DNA of 64,000 bases from Lentzea waywayandensis (lineage in GTDB: Bacteria > Actinomycetota > Actinomycetes > Mycobacteriales > Pseudonocardiaceae): the NCBI RefSeq assembly GCF_900115955.1, contig NZ_FOYL01000015.1, forward strand, positions 124,001 to 188,000. Reading direction: 5' to 3'. Positions 33,347-42,020 of this stretch are shown piece by piece (position 1 is the stretch's first letter; every line of letters starts with the position of its first letter). The position numbers and the translations under genes were made by a program. Under the pieces are notes generated by a model, which saw nothing but the letters and a program-made list of their open reading frames with translations, was not told the DNA's origin and searched no databases.

Positions 33347-34162
33347 TCACGCCCCGAACCACCGCGCAGCGAGTTCGTCGAACGAATCGCCCTCAGGCAT
33401 CTCACGCAGGTACCAGGGCATGTTGGAGTAGACGTGCAACAGCGCGTAAGCCATCACGCGCCGAGGCTCCGGCACACGCCCGTACGCGTCCACCAACGCC
33501 TTCCAACACTCGCGGTCGCCCCTTGTCACGAAGATGCCAACGCTGGCGAACTCGTACTCGAACGCGCCGCGCATCGCCGGCTCGAAGTCGAACAGCCCGG
33601 ACAGCTTCCCGTTCCGCCGCAACAGGTGCGCGCTCATCACCTCGGTGTGCAGCAACACTGCGGCATCGGAGCCGAGATCGACCCCGTCGAGAAACGCCGG
33701 GATCCGCTCCAGCCAACGCTCACTGAGCCCATGCTTCCGTTGCTGCTCAACACAACCCTTGCGCTGGCCGGCCACGAACGCCGCCCAGTCCGCCGGTCCC
33801 AGCGCTGCGGGCAGCTCGATGGCGTGCAACGCCTTGAGCATCTCCCCGACCTGCGTGCTGACTTCGACGTCCGGTACTTCGGGTTCGTCGCCGTGCAGCC
33901 GCGACATCAACACGTACGCCCAGTTGTCGAGCAACCCCGTGGCGTGCAGTCGCGGCGTCGGCACGGGCAGCTTGCCGTGCAACGCCTCCATCACCGCGAC
34001 CTCGGCCGGCACCTCGCCGTGGTACTCCGGCGGGAACAGCTTCAGCACCAGCTCGTCGCCGATGGCGAAGACGGGCAGCGAGCCCTCCTCGAACCGCACC
34101 ACGTCGCCGCGCAGGCCGAGGCGGTCGCGATACGACTCGGCGTCCTGACCGGAAGGATCCAT
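33347..34162 (-). CDS. Aminoglycoside-phosphotransferase-fold protein with HTE in place of HxD
   Basis: A 271-residue APH-like kinase fold: VFAIGDELVLKLFPPEY (nucleotide-binding lysine), AEVAVMEALHG, and the catalytic region LLHTEVMSAHLLRR, then GLFDFEPAMRGAFEYEF. The usual HxD of the catalytic loop reads HTE; several actinobacterial and fungal relatives show the same, so it may still be active. The substrate is unknown. It lies 10 bases downstream of the polymerase-domain gene and is probably co-transcribed with it. Confidence 0.8.
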   Translation of the reverse strand: MDPSGQDAESYRDRLGLRGDVVRFEEGSLPVFAIGDELVLKLFPPEYHGEVPAEVAVMEALHGKLPVPTPRLHATGLLDNWAYVLMSRLHGDEPEVPDVEVSTQVGEMLKALHAIELPAALGPADWAAFVAGQRKGCVEQQRKHGLSERWLERIPAFLDGVDLGSDAAVLLHTEVMSAHLLRRNGKLSGLFDFEPAMRGAFEYEFASVGIFVTRGDRECWKALVDAYGRVPEPRRVMAYALLHVYSNMPWYLREMPEGDSFDELAARWFGA

Positions 34163-34172
34163 ACCGAGATCG

Positions 34173-35174
34173 TCACTCCTGCTTGCGGGCGCGGGAGGGC
34201 TGCACGCGCATCGGCTCGCCCGGCATCTTCGGGTAGTCCGGCGGATACGGCATCTCACCGCGCGGATCAGCCGCGTACCACTCCAGCAGCGTCTCGATCC
34301 CGAACGCCTCGGAGTCCAGCGAAGCGTGCGGATCGCCCCGCTCCTCCAGGTACTTCGGCACGGTCAGCACGTCGAAGTCGTCGGGGTCCACAGTGGACAG
34401 TTCGTCCCACAGCACGGGCGTGGAAACGGTCGCGCGAGAAGTGCCGCGCACCGACCAGGCCGAGGCGATCGTGCGGTCCCGGGCGGCCTGGTTGAAGTCG
34501 ATGAAGACGCGCTCGCCGCGTTCTTCCTTCCACCAGGCCGAAGTCGCCAGCGTTGGGGCACGCTTCTCCACCTCGCGCGCCAGGGCGATCACGGCGTGCC
34601 GGACGTCGATGAAGTCCCACTCCGGCCGGATCCGCACGGCCACGTGGATGCCGCGGCCGCCGGAGGTCTTCGGGTAGCCGGTCAGGCCGGCGTCGGCGAG
34701 CACCTCGCGCAGCACCAGGGCGACGCGGGCGGCGTCGGAGAAGTCGGTGCCCGGTTGCGGGTCCAGGTCGATGCGCAGTTCGTCCGGGTGGTCGACGTCG
34801 GAACGGCGGACCGGCCACGGGTGGAAGTCGAACGTGCCGAGGTTCGCGGCCCAGACGATCACGGCTTCCGAGGTCGGGCAGATCTCGTCGGCCGGGCGGC
34901 CGGACGGGAACTTCACCTGCACGGTCTCCACGTACGAAGGTGCGCCCTTGGGCACGCGCTTCTGGTAGAACGCCTCGCCTTCGACGCCGTCCACGTAGCG
35001 CTTCAGGACCACCGGGCGGTCGCGCAGCACCGAGAGCAGCACGGGCGCGACGGTGCGGTAGTACTCGACCACCTGCCGCTTGGTGATGCCCCGCGCGGGG
35101 AAGTACGGCTTGTCCGGGTTGGACACCCGCACCAGCTGGTCACCGACCTCGAGCTCGATCGCCTTGGAAGCCAC
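34173..35174 (-). CDS. Stand-alone LigD-type polymerase/primase domain (PrimPol-C like)
   Basis: A 333-residue NHEJ-type archaeo-eukaryotic primase. VSNPDKPYFPARGITKRQVVEYY opens the domain. The metal-binding Asp pair is in LRIDLDPQPGTDF, the substrate-binding KTSGGRGIHV follows, and the third acidic residue is in ERVFIDFNQAARDRTIASAWSVR. There is no ligase or nuclease domain on the same chain, matching mycobacterial PolD1/Prim-PolC, which work with LigC in gap filling. It has no Ku gene nearby in this window. Confidence 0.92.
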   Translation of the reverse strand: MASKAIELEVGDQLVRVSNPDKPYFPARGITKRQVVEYYRTVAPVLLSVLRDRPVVLKRYVDGVEGEAFYQKRVPKGAPSYVETVQVKFPSGRPADEICPTSEAVIVWAANLGTFDFHPWPVRRSDVDHPDELRIDLDPQPGTDFSDAARVALVLREVLADAGLTGYPKTSGGRGIHVAVRIRPEWDFIDVRHAVIALAREVEKRAPTLATSAWWKEERGERVFIDFNQAARDRTIASAWSVRGTSRATVSTPVLWDELSTVDPDDFDVLTVPKYLEERGDPHASLDSEAFGIETLLEWYAADPRGEMPYPPDYPKMPGEPMRVQPSRARKQE

Positions 35175-35183
35175 GCCAGAACA

Positions 35184-35783
35184 CTAAAGGCCGCGCACGA
35201 ACGCCGCGAGCGCCAGCTCGAAGCTGTCGCGGTCCAGTTCCCGCGCCACGCCCGGCAGCAGGTGGGCGCGGTCGAGGTGGGGGTAGCGGTCGGTGTAGTC
35301 GGCGGGGTCGGCGGAGAAGCCGCTGGAGAACGAGCTCAGCGCGGAGCCGAACACGATGTACATCAGGCCCGCGGCGATCATCGTGGCCTCGCGGCGGGAC
35401 CAGCCGGCGTCGACCAGGGCGCCGTGCAGCAGGTCGAGGCGTTGGAGCGACTCCTCGCGGCCCGCCGGGCCGTACGCCAAGAACGGCACGATGTTCGGGT
35501 GCGACGACAAAGCCGCACGGTACGAGCGCGCGCATCGGATCAGGCCCTCGCGCCAGTCGACCTCGAAACCGGAGACGTCGACCGTCGACAGGATCGACGA
35601 CGCGATGTCGTTCAGCAGCTGGTCCTTCGTGCGGACGTGGCCATAGAGCGACGCGGCCTGCACGCCCAGCTCGGCGGCGAGCTTGCGCATGGACAGGCCG
35701 TCGAGGCCGTCGCGGTCGATGATGGCCAGAGCCACCGACCTGATGCGGTCTGGGCTCAGCAGAGGGGTGCTCGGCCGGGGCAT
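35184..35783 (-). CDS. TetR-family regulator of the acyl-CoA dehydrogenase operon
   Basis: A 199-residue TetR/AcrR protein: IRSVALAIIDRDGLDGLSMRKLAAELGVQAASLYGHVRTKDQLL is the DNA-binding domain, and the C-terminus resembles the TetR_C tetracycline-repressor-like ligand domain. It is divergent from the acyl-CoA dehydrogenase gene by 40 bases that hold a near-perfect dyad, so it probably represses that operon and itself, with an acyl-CoA or drug-like ligand (inference). Confidence 0.9.
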   Translation of the reverse strand: MPRPSTPLLSPDRIRSVALAIIDRDGLDGLSMRKLAAELGVQAASLYGHVRTKDQLLNDIASSILSTVDVSGFEVDWREGLIRCARSYRAALSSHPNIVPFLAYGPAGREESLQRLDLLHGALVDAGWSRREATMIAAGLMYIVFGSALSSFSSGFSADPADYTDRYPHLDRAHLLPGVARELDRDSFELALAAFVRGL

Positions 35784-35789
35784 GTGGGT

Positions 35790-35810
35790 TAACCTAACAC
35801 TGTTCGGTTA
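35790..35810. promoter_or_regulatory. TetR operator TAACCTAACA-C-TGTTCGGTTA
   Basis: The two 10-base arms match as inverted repeats at 9 of 10 positions, around a single central C. It sits between the divergent TetR and acyl-CoA dehydrogenase genes. Confidence 0.75.
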
Positions 35811-35823
35811 GTCGGGAGGGCCC

Positions 35824-36969
35824 GTGGATCTAACGCTTTCGGACGAACACCGGCAGCTCAGGGAGCTGGCCCGGCGGTTCACCGACGAACGCATCGTCCC
35901 GCACGCCATGCGCTGGGACCGGGACGAGGCGATCGACAGGGACCTGGTCCCCGCGCTGGGCGAGGTCGGGTTCCTCGGGCTGGGGATCGACGAGCGCTAC
36001 GGCGGAAGTGGCGGCGACAACCTCGCCTATTGCCTGGTGCTCGAAGAGATCGCGCGCGGCGACAGCGCGGTCAGGGGCATCATCTCCGTCTCGCTCGGAC
36101 TGGTCGCGAAGTCGATCGCGAAACACGGCACCGAAGAGCAGAAACAACGCTGGTTGCCAGGCCTCACCGCGGGTACGCAGCTGGGTTGCTTCGCCCTCAC
36201 CGAACCCGGCACCGGCAGCGACGCGGGCAACCTGACGACCAAGGCCACGAAGACGGGCAACGGCTACCGGATCAGCGGCCGCAAGGTCTTCATCACCAAC
36301 GGCACGTGGGCCGACGTCGCGCTCGTGTTCGCCCGCACCGGTGGACCAGGCCCGAAGGGCATCTCGGCGTTCCTCGTGCCCACGGACACCGAAGGCTTCG
36401 AAGCCACCGAGATCAAGGGCAAGCTCGGCATGCGCGGCCAGGCCACCGCCGAGATCACCCTCGACGACGTCGAGGTGCCGGAGGACGCCCTGCTCAGCGA
36501 CGAGGGCTTCAAACTCGCGATGGGCTCGCTCGACAAGGGCCGCATGTCCGTCGCGGCGGGATGTGTCGGCGCCGCGAGGGGCGCTGTCGAAGCCGCGTTG
36601 AAGTACGCGAAGGAACGCGAGCAGTTCGGCAAGCCCATCGCGGGCTTCCAGCTCGTCCAGGAACTGCTCGCGGACATGGCCGTGGAGACCGACGCCGCCA
36701 GGCTCCTGACGTGGCGCGTCGCCGACCTGGCCGACCGAGGGCAACCGTTTCGCACCGAGGCGAGCATGGCGAAGCTCTTCGCCAGCGAGGCCGCGGTCAG
36801 GGTCGCCAACAACGCCATCCAGGTCTTCGGGGGTTACGGCTACATCGACGAGTACCCGGTGGGCAAGTACCTGCGGGACACCCGTGTCACCACCCTCTAC
36901 GAGGGCACCAGCCAGATCCAGAAACTGCTCATCGGCCGGGCGCTGACCGGCATCAATGCCTTTGTCTAG
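35824..36969 (+). CDS. Acyl-CoA dehydrogenase
   Basis: A 381-residue FAD acyl-CoA dehydrogenase. CFALTEPGTGSDAGNL is the FAD/substrate signature and KYLRDTRVTTLYEGTSQIQKLLIGR carries the catalytic glutamate (YEGT). Length is standard for short/medium-chain enzymes. GTG 35824 follows GGGAGG. It is first of three genes with a second dehydrogenase and a hydratase, suggesting a beta-oxidation-like degradation route under TetR control. Confidence 0.92.
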   Translation: MDLTLSDEHRQLRELARRFTDERIVPHAMRWDRDEAIDRDLVPALGEVGFLGLGIDERYGGSGGDNLAYCLVLEEIARGDSAVRGIISVSLGLVAKSIAKHGTEEQKQRWLPGLTAGTQLGCFALTEPGTGSDAGNLTTKATKTGNGYRISGRKVFITNGTWADVALVFARTGGPGPKGISAFLVPTDTEGFEATEIKGKLGMRGQATAEITLDDVEVPEDALLSDEGFKLAMGSLDKGRMSVAAGCVGAARGAVEAALKYAKEREQFGKPIAGFQLVQELLADMAVETDAARLLTWRVADLADRGQPFRTEASMAKLFASEAAVRVANNAIQVFGGYGYIDEYPVGKYLRDTRVTTLYEGTSQIQKLLIGRALTGINAFV

Positions 36970-36993
36970 GGCGTTCGTTCAAAGGGAGAAGAA

Positions 36994-38163
36994 ATGGACT
37001 TCACGCTCGACGAGGAGCAGAAGGAGATCCGCGACTGGGTGCGGACCTTCGTGCGCAAGGAGATCATCCCGCTGGAGCCCGAGGTGCTGCGCCGCGAACG
37101 CGCGGGCCAGCCGGGTCTGCCGAAGGAGGAGCTGAAGGCGCTGCAGGACAAGGCCAAGCAGGCCGGGTTCTTCGGCGTCCTCACGCCGCAGGAGTACGGC
37201 GGCATGGGCCTCGGCGCCGTGATGACCGCGCTCCTCGAAGCCGAGCTCGGCAGGTCGTTCGTGCCGTTCCGCTTCGGTGGCTACGCGGACAACATCCTGT
37301 TCCACGGCAACGAGGAGCAGAAGCAGCGCTACCTGCTGCCGACGATCTCCGGCGAACGCGTCTCGTGCTTCGCGATCACCGAGCCCGGCGCCGGCAGTGA
37401 CGCCAAGGCCATCCGCACGACCGCCGTCAGGGACGGCGACGAGTGGGTCATCAACGGCGAGAAGACCTTCATCACGCAGGGCAACGAGGCCGACTTCGTG
37501 ATGGTGTTCGCGGTGACGGACAAGGAGAAGGGCGCCGACGGCGGCGTCACGTGCTTCCTGGTCGACCGCGACATGGGCTGGAAGTCCGAGCCCATCCCGA
37601 CCATGGGCCAGTGGGGCCCGGCGGCGCTGGTGTTCGACAACGTCCGCGTGCCGCACGAGAACATCCTCGGCGAGGAGGGCAAGGGCTTCCACCTCGCGAT
37701 GCAGTGGATCGGCCAGGGCCGCTACCTGCTGCCCGCCCGCGCGCTCGGCAGCGTCGAGCGGCTGGTCGAGATGTCGATCGAGCAGGCCAAGAACCGCGTC
37801 ACGTTCGGCCAGCCCATCGCCGAGTACCAGGCCATCCAGTGGATGATCGCCGACTCCGCGGTCGAGATCGAGGCGCTGCGCTGGCTCGTGCTGCACGCCG
37901 CGTGGCTCGTCGACCAGAAGCAGGACTCGCGGCAGGCGCAGTCGATCGCGAAGCTCTACGGCGGCATCAAGGCCAACGAGATCGTCGACCGCGTGCTCCA
38001 GATCCACGGCGGCATGGGCTACACCCGCGAACTGCCGATCGAGCGCTGGTACCGCGAACTGCGGCTGCTGCGCATCTACGAGGGCACCGACGAGATCCAG
38101 CGCCGCACGATCGCCCGCAACCTGCTCAAGGGCCACGCGAACATCCGGGGCACACTGGGATAG
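36994..38163 (+). CDS. Acyl-CoA dehydrogenase
   Basis: A 389-residue acyl-CoA dehydrogenase distinct from the preceding one. CFAITEPGAGSDAKAI and LRLLRIYEGTDEIQRRTIARNLL carry the signature and catalytic Glu. It has an internal DKEKGADGGVTCFLVD segment. The stop TAG overlaps the GTG of the hydratase gene by one base (TAGTG). The pair may act on different chain lengths or form a heteromer as in steroid side-chain degradation (inference). Confidence 0.92.
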   Translation: MDFTLDEEQKEIRDWVRTFVRKEIIPLEPEVLRRERAGQPGLPKEELKALQDKAKQAGFFGVLTPQEYGGMGLGAVMTALLEAELGRSFVPFRFGGYADNILFHGNEEQKQRYLLPTISGERVSCFAITEPGAGSDAKAIRTTAVRDGDEWVINGEKTFITQGNEADFVMVFAVTDKEKGADGGVTCFLVDRDMGWKSEPIPTMGQWGPAALVFDNVRVPHENILGEEGKGFHLAMQWIGQGRYLLPARALGSVERLVEMSIEQAKNRVTFGQPIAEYQAIQWMIADSAVEIEALRWLVLHAAWLVDQKQDSRQAQSIAKLYGGIKANEIVDRVLQIHGGMGYTRELPIERWYRELRLLRIYEGTDEIQRRTIARNLLKGHANIRGTLG

Positions 38164-38885
38164 TGCTTCACCACGACATCCTCGGCGTCGTCGAACGACA
38201 GGTCCGCACCTGGTCGGCCGGCGACGCCGAGGTGTACGCGGCGGCGACCGGCGGCTACTCCCCCGCGTTCGCCATCCCGTTGCTGCAACACGGCGGCCCG
38301 CAGCTCGGGCTGACCGGCGCCGACATGACCCAGGTTCTGCACGCCGAACAGTCGTTGTGGCTGCACGGCAAGCTGCCGGAGCACGGCTCGACGGTCGTCA
38401 CCAAGACCGTCACGGACATCTACGACAAGGGATCCGGCGCACTGGTCGTCAGCACGTGGGAGTCGGAGTACGCGACCACGCGCTCGTCGTGCTTCATCAA
38501 GGGCGAAGGCGGTTTCGGCGGCGAACGTGGTGAGACGCGAGAGTTCACCGTCCCCGGAAAGCGCCACGAGATCAGCTTCTTCCAGACCACGGAAGACCAG
38601 GCGCTGCGCTACCGCGAGACCGGCGACACGAATCCGATGCACCACGACCCCGAGTTCGCGCGGCGGGCCGGGTTCGCGAAGCCCATCCTGCACGGCCTGT
38701 GCACGCTCGGGATCACCGTGGGCGGCCTGGACTTCACCGAGCTGCACGCCCGGTTCACCGCGCCCGTGACGCCCGGCGACGAGCTCCGGATCGAGCGCTG
38801 GCCGACCGGCGAGTTCCGCACGTTCGCCGGCGATCAGCAGGTTCTCGTCGGATCGGTTCGGTTTTCCGAAGTGGACGGCCGCTGA
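38163..38885 (+). CDS. MaoC-family hydratase 2-like enzyme
   Basis: A 240-residue double-hotdog protein. The C-terminal hydratase-2 motif YRETGDTNPMHHDPEFARRAG with GFAKPILHGLCTLG supplies Asp and His for (R)-specific hydration of trans-2-enoyl-CoA. The N-terminal half is the degenerate hotdog. GTG 38163 overlaps the preceding stop by one base, so it is translated with the two dehydrogenases and would act after them. Confidence 0.88.
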   Translation: MLHHDILGVVERQVRTWSAGDAEVYAAATGGYSPAFAIPLLQHGGPQLGLTGADMTQVLHAEQSLWLHGKLPEHGSTVVTKTVTDIYDKGSGALVVSTWESEYATTRSSCFIKGEGGFGGERGETREFTVPGKRHEISFFQTTEDQALRYRETGDTNPMHHDPEFARRAGFAKPILHGLCTLGITVGGLDFTELHARFTAPVTPGDELRIERWPTGEFRTFAGDQQVLVGSVRFSEVDGR

Positions 38886-38904
38886 AAGTTCGCACGATCG
38901 TGGC

Positions 38905-39465
38905 ATGAGTAGTGCCCTGGCAACCGTGGACTCCGGAATCGAACCTGTGCGCGTGGCGGTGGAGTCCCGTGACCTGATCAGCGCGGCCGGCGTGACACAC
39001 CTGTTGAAGAACTCGCCGCGGGTGCGGGTGGTGCAGGACCGCTCGGACGCGCAGGTGCTGCTGGCCCTGGTGAACGAGCTGTGCGCGCAGCAGGCCGCAC
39101 GGCTGCGGGCCTGCGGTTCCGCCAGGATCGTGGTGATCGCGGCCCGCGTGCACGACCTAACACCGTCGATCGCGGCCCAGGCCGGACTGGCGCTTCCGTT
39201 GCGGCGAGCCGATGTCAACGCCGAACGCTTGATCAAACTGCTCGTCGGCGGCCAGGCCGTGCGGGACCGCTCCCCGGTGCTGAACGACCGCGACCTGCAG
39301 CTGCTGAAGCTGCTGGCGGACGGCGCGACGATCGCGGAGGTCGCCGCGCGGCTGTTCTGCTCGGAGCGGACCGTGAAGTACGCGCTGCACCAGCTGCTCG
39401 AACGGTTCGGGCTGCGCAACCGGGTGCACGCGGTGGCGTGGGCGCTGCGCTCCGGCCTCCTCTAG
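38905..39465 (+). CDS. Orphan LuxR-type helix-turn-helix regulator
   Basis: A 186-residue protein. The C-terminal LuxR domain is LLADGATIAEVAARLFCSER, then TVKYALHQLLERFGLRNR. The N-terminus resembles a degenerate receiver (VRVAVESRDLISAAGVTHLL, then VVIAAR) without the phospho-acceptor Asp pocket, so it is probably phosphorylation-independent. It follows the hydratase by 19 bases and overlaps the convergent LAL regulator by four bases. Confidence 0.85.
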   Translation: MSSALATVDSGIEPVRVAVESRDLISAAGVTHLLKNSPRVRVVQDRSDAQVLLALVNELCAQQAARLRACGSARIVVIAARVHDLTPSIAAQAGLALPLRRADVNAERLIKLLVGGQAVRDRSPVLNDRDLQLLKLLADGATIAEVAARLFCSERTVKYALHQLLERFGLRNRVHAVAWALRSGLL

Positions 39466-41414
39466 GCCGGGAAGACGGCGGAGAGCTGCACTCGCCTGCT
39501 GATCCCGACCTTGCGGTAGACGCGGGTCAGGTGCAGCTCGACTGCCCGTTGCGTGACGCCGAACCGCGCGGCGATCGCCCGATTCGTCTCCCCTTCCAAC
39601 GCCAGCAGGACGATTCGGGACTCGTGTGGTGTCAGTTTGTCCCACGCCGCCCCGCGCACCGGCCGGTGCCGTGGTTCCGCCAGCGCCGCCCGCGCCCGGT
39701 CCGCCAGCTCGGCGGCTCCCGCCCGTTCGGCATCGGCCAGCGCGGACCGAGCGGCACCGAGAGCGAGATGCATGCGGGCGCGCTCGCGCAGCAGCAAGAC
39801 GCATGCCCAGGCCGGTGGCAACGCTCCCGTGTAACCGAGCCGTACCAAAATCTCCCGCGCCTCGCACGGACGCCCAACGTCCACACAGGACGCCACGAAC
39901 GCCGCCGCGCCCAACGCCACACAACCGCGCAACGGTGACGCCTGGGCGAGTTCGCGCATCAGCCGGGAGACTTCGGCGTGATCGCCGTTGGCTCGGTGCG
40001 CCCACATCTCCAGCGCCGTCAGCCAGTCCCGCTCCGCGCCGACGAGCCGGACCCGCAGCTGGGGCGCGAGATCCAGCACCACCTGTTCGGAACCCCGTCG
40101 CAGCAAACCGAGTCCGGCGAGTGCGAGCGACGGGACCACGAACGGCCCGCTCTCCGGAAGATCACGCAGCACCCGTTCGGGATCTTCCGGAACGACTGGG
40201 TCGCCAGCAGAGCCGAGCAGATCCTCGTCGCACTGCCAGTCGAGCACCACCGCGTCGAACCAGTCCCCGGCGGCGGCGCGCTGACGGACGAGCTCGCCGG
40301 CCCGCGGCGCGATCCCGCAACGCAGGTGGAGATCCGCCATCGCCACGGCCACCTCCGCCGCGATCTGATCGGTCAACGGTTCGCGCAGAGCCGCGCGCAG
40401 ACACCTGGCCGCCTGCTCGGGCCGTCCCGCCGCCCGATGCAGTCGCGCGGCTCCGTGCAGCACCGGCGCCGTCCACCCCGCCCCGACGGGTTCCGCGCAC
40501 GCCACGACGTGGTCGGCGACGGTGGCCGGTGAATCGCACCTCCGATGCAGGACCTCAGCGGCCAGGCCGTGCAGGCGTTCGCGCTCCTGAGGCGCCATCT
40601 CGTGCCGGAACGCGTGGCTCAGAGCCGGCGTCTGGACGCGCATCGGTCCGTCGACGGCGAGGCGCGCGTCGACGAGCCGTTCGAACGCGGCGAGCGCGCG
40701 GAACGATCCCATGCCGGCGACCTCGCACAGCACGTCCAGCGACGCGCTCCCCAGCACCGCAAGCGTTCGCGCGACCGCCACCGCGTCGGCGTCCAGCACC
40801 TGCCGGCTCCGGCGCACGGCTCGCAACAGCCGAGGCAGTCGCAAAACAGGGAACATGACGCGCAACGCAGAGACTGAAACGTCCGTTACAACCTCTAACA
40901 CATCGCTCAGCACCCCCGGCGCGCCGCCGCTGTACTCCAGGCAGAGCGCGGCCAGTTCCGGCGAGACCTCGACGTCGCACCGCCGCCGGATCAGCTCCGC
41001 CACCGCCTCGGCGCCGATCGGCCGCAACGGCACCCGCACGGCGTCGAAAACCGCCAGATCGTCCGGATCGCAGTCGCCCGCGAGCAGCACCGCGCCCCGG
41101 AAACGCGCCAGCCGATCGGCCTCTTCCGCATTGAGCCGCTCGACGTCGTCCACCACCAGCACCGTGTGGCTGTCGACCCCGCTCAACGCACGCAAACCGC
41201 GAACCGGCCGCAACCCGCTGCGCACCGCGATTGAAGACGCAACGGACAACAATGCACTTTTGCCCATACCAGTTGCACCATGCACAACGCACGACCGAGC
41301 GCCACCGCTCAGCGCGTCCGTCAACAGGGCGATCTCCCGCTCACGGCCCATGAGCAGGCCACCTGCCTGGCGCACGGCGGTGCCGACGAGGCCGGGGCGA
41401 AGTGGGGCAACCAT
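39462..41414 (-). CDS. LAL-type LuxR regulator with AAA ATPase domain
   Basis: About 650 residues. The Walker A VVHGATGMGKSALL and Walker B HTVLVVDDVERL are near the N-terminus, a helical repeat region follows, and the C-terminus is a LuxR helix-turn-helix (LTPHESRIVLLALEGETNRA ... VTQRAVELHLTRVYRKVGI). This architecture is typical of pathway-specific or developmental activators. ATG 41414 is taken; ATG 41351 (MGRERE) is an alternative with a better ribosome-binding site. Divergent from the SsgA-like gene. Confidence 0.87.
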   Translation of the reverse strand: MVAPLRPGLVGTAVRQAGGLLMGREREIALLTDALSGGARSCVVHGATGMGKSALLSVASSIAVRSGLRPVRGLRALSGVDSHTVLVVDDVERLNAEEADRLARFRGAVLLAGDCDPDDLAVFDAVRVPLRPIGAEAVAELIRRRCDVEVSPELAALCLEYSGGAPGVLSDVLEVVTDVSVSALRVMFPVLRLPRLLRAVRRSRQVLDADAVAVARTLAVLGSASLDVLCEVAGMGSFRALAAFERLVDARLAVDGPMRVQTPALSHAFRHEMAPQERERLHGLAAEVLHRRCDSPATVADHVVACAEPVGAGWTAPVLHGAARLHRAAGRPEQAARCLRAALREPLTDQIAAEVAVAMADLHLRCGIAPRAGELVRQRAAAGDWFDAVVLDWQCDEDLLGSAGDPVVPEDPERVLRDLPESGPFVVPSLALAGLGLLRRGSEQVVLDLAPQLRVRLVGAERDWLTALEMWAHRANGDHAEVSRLMRELAQASPLRGCVALGAAAFVASCVDVGRPCEAREILVRLGYTGALPPAWACVLLLRERARMHLALGAARSALADAERAGAAELADRARAALAEPRHRPVRGAAWDKLTPHESRIVLLALEGETNRAIAARFGVTQRAVELHLTRVYRKVGISRRVQLSAVFPA

Positions 41415-41531
41415 GTCAGCCAGCAAATCGTGGGCGTTCCCGCAGGACCATGCAGAAGCACCGGCAGAAGTGCCGCAGGTCTGCCCCTTCGCACAGCATC
41501 CCGGCCGGCGCGACGGCGGAGAACGCGAAAA

Positions 41532-41579
41532 CCATTCGACCAATCAATTGGTAATGGCAACAGGACGCGATGAACCAAT
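41532..41579. promoter_or_regulatory. ACCAAT/ATTGGT half-site cluster between LAL and SsgA-like genes
   Basis: ACCAAT at 41539-41544, ATTGGT at 41547-41552 and ACCAAT at 41574-41579. The first two form a dyad flanked by CCATT (41532-41536) and AATGG (41553-41557). The 222-base divergent region is noticeably AT-richer here than its surroundings. Candidate binding sites for the LAL protein. Confidence 0.45.
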
Positions 41580-41636
41580 TCGATGCCCATTACGTGATGT
41601 CTTAGGTACCCATGGCGAACACTTCAAGGAGTCCCG

Positions 41637-42020
41637 ATGCGGGTCGCGTCACGCACCGTCTTCGACTTCGTCCGGCCGAACGGTTCCACCGCGCCGGTCG
41701 AGACCGAGCTGCTGTACCAGTCGGAAGACCCGTTCGCGGTCACGATGAAGTTCCGCTCCGGCGGCTCGGTCGCCATCTGGGTCATGGGCAGGGACCTGCT
41801 CGCCGAGGGCATGAGCAGGAGAGCGGGCGACGGCGACGTGCGGTTGCGTCCGCACTCGAGCCGGGTGCTCGTGCTGGAGCTGGTCTCGGATCGGCACATG
41901 ACGGTGTTCCGCGTGCCCGCGGGCACGCTGCGGAAGTTCCTCGACGCCACCTGGCGGCTCGTGCCGGCGGGCTCCGAGCGGTTCGACGCCGACGCGTTCC
42001 TGAGCACCGTCCTACGCTGA
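41637..42020 (+). CDS. SsgA/SsgB-family sporulation and cell-division regulator
   Basis: A 127-residue SsgA-like protein: VETELLYQSEDPFAVTMKFR and WVMGRDLLAEGMSRRAGDGD, then VFRVPAGTLRKFLDATWRLVP are conserved family blocks. These proteins guide FtsZ placement and peptidoglycan remodelling in sporulating actinomycetes. ATG 41637 has AAGGAG at good spacing. Convergent with the STAND gene, overlapping by 9 bases. Confidence 0.9.
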   Translation: MRVASRTVFDFVRPNGSTAPVETELLYQSEDPFAVTMKFRSGGSVAIWVMGRDLLAEGMSRRAGDGDVRLRPHSSRVLVLELVSDRHMTVFRVPAGTLRKFLDATWRLVPAGSERFDADAFLSTVLR

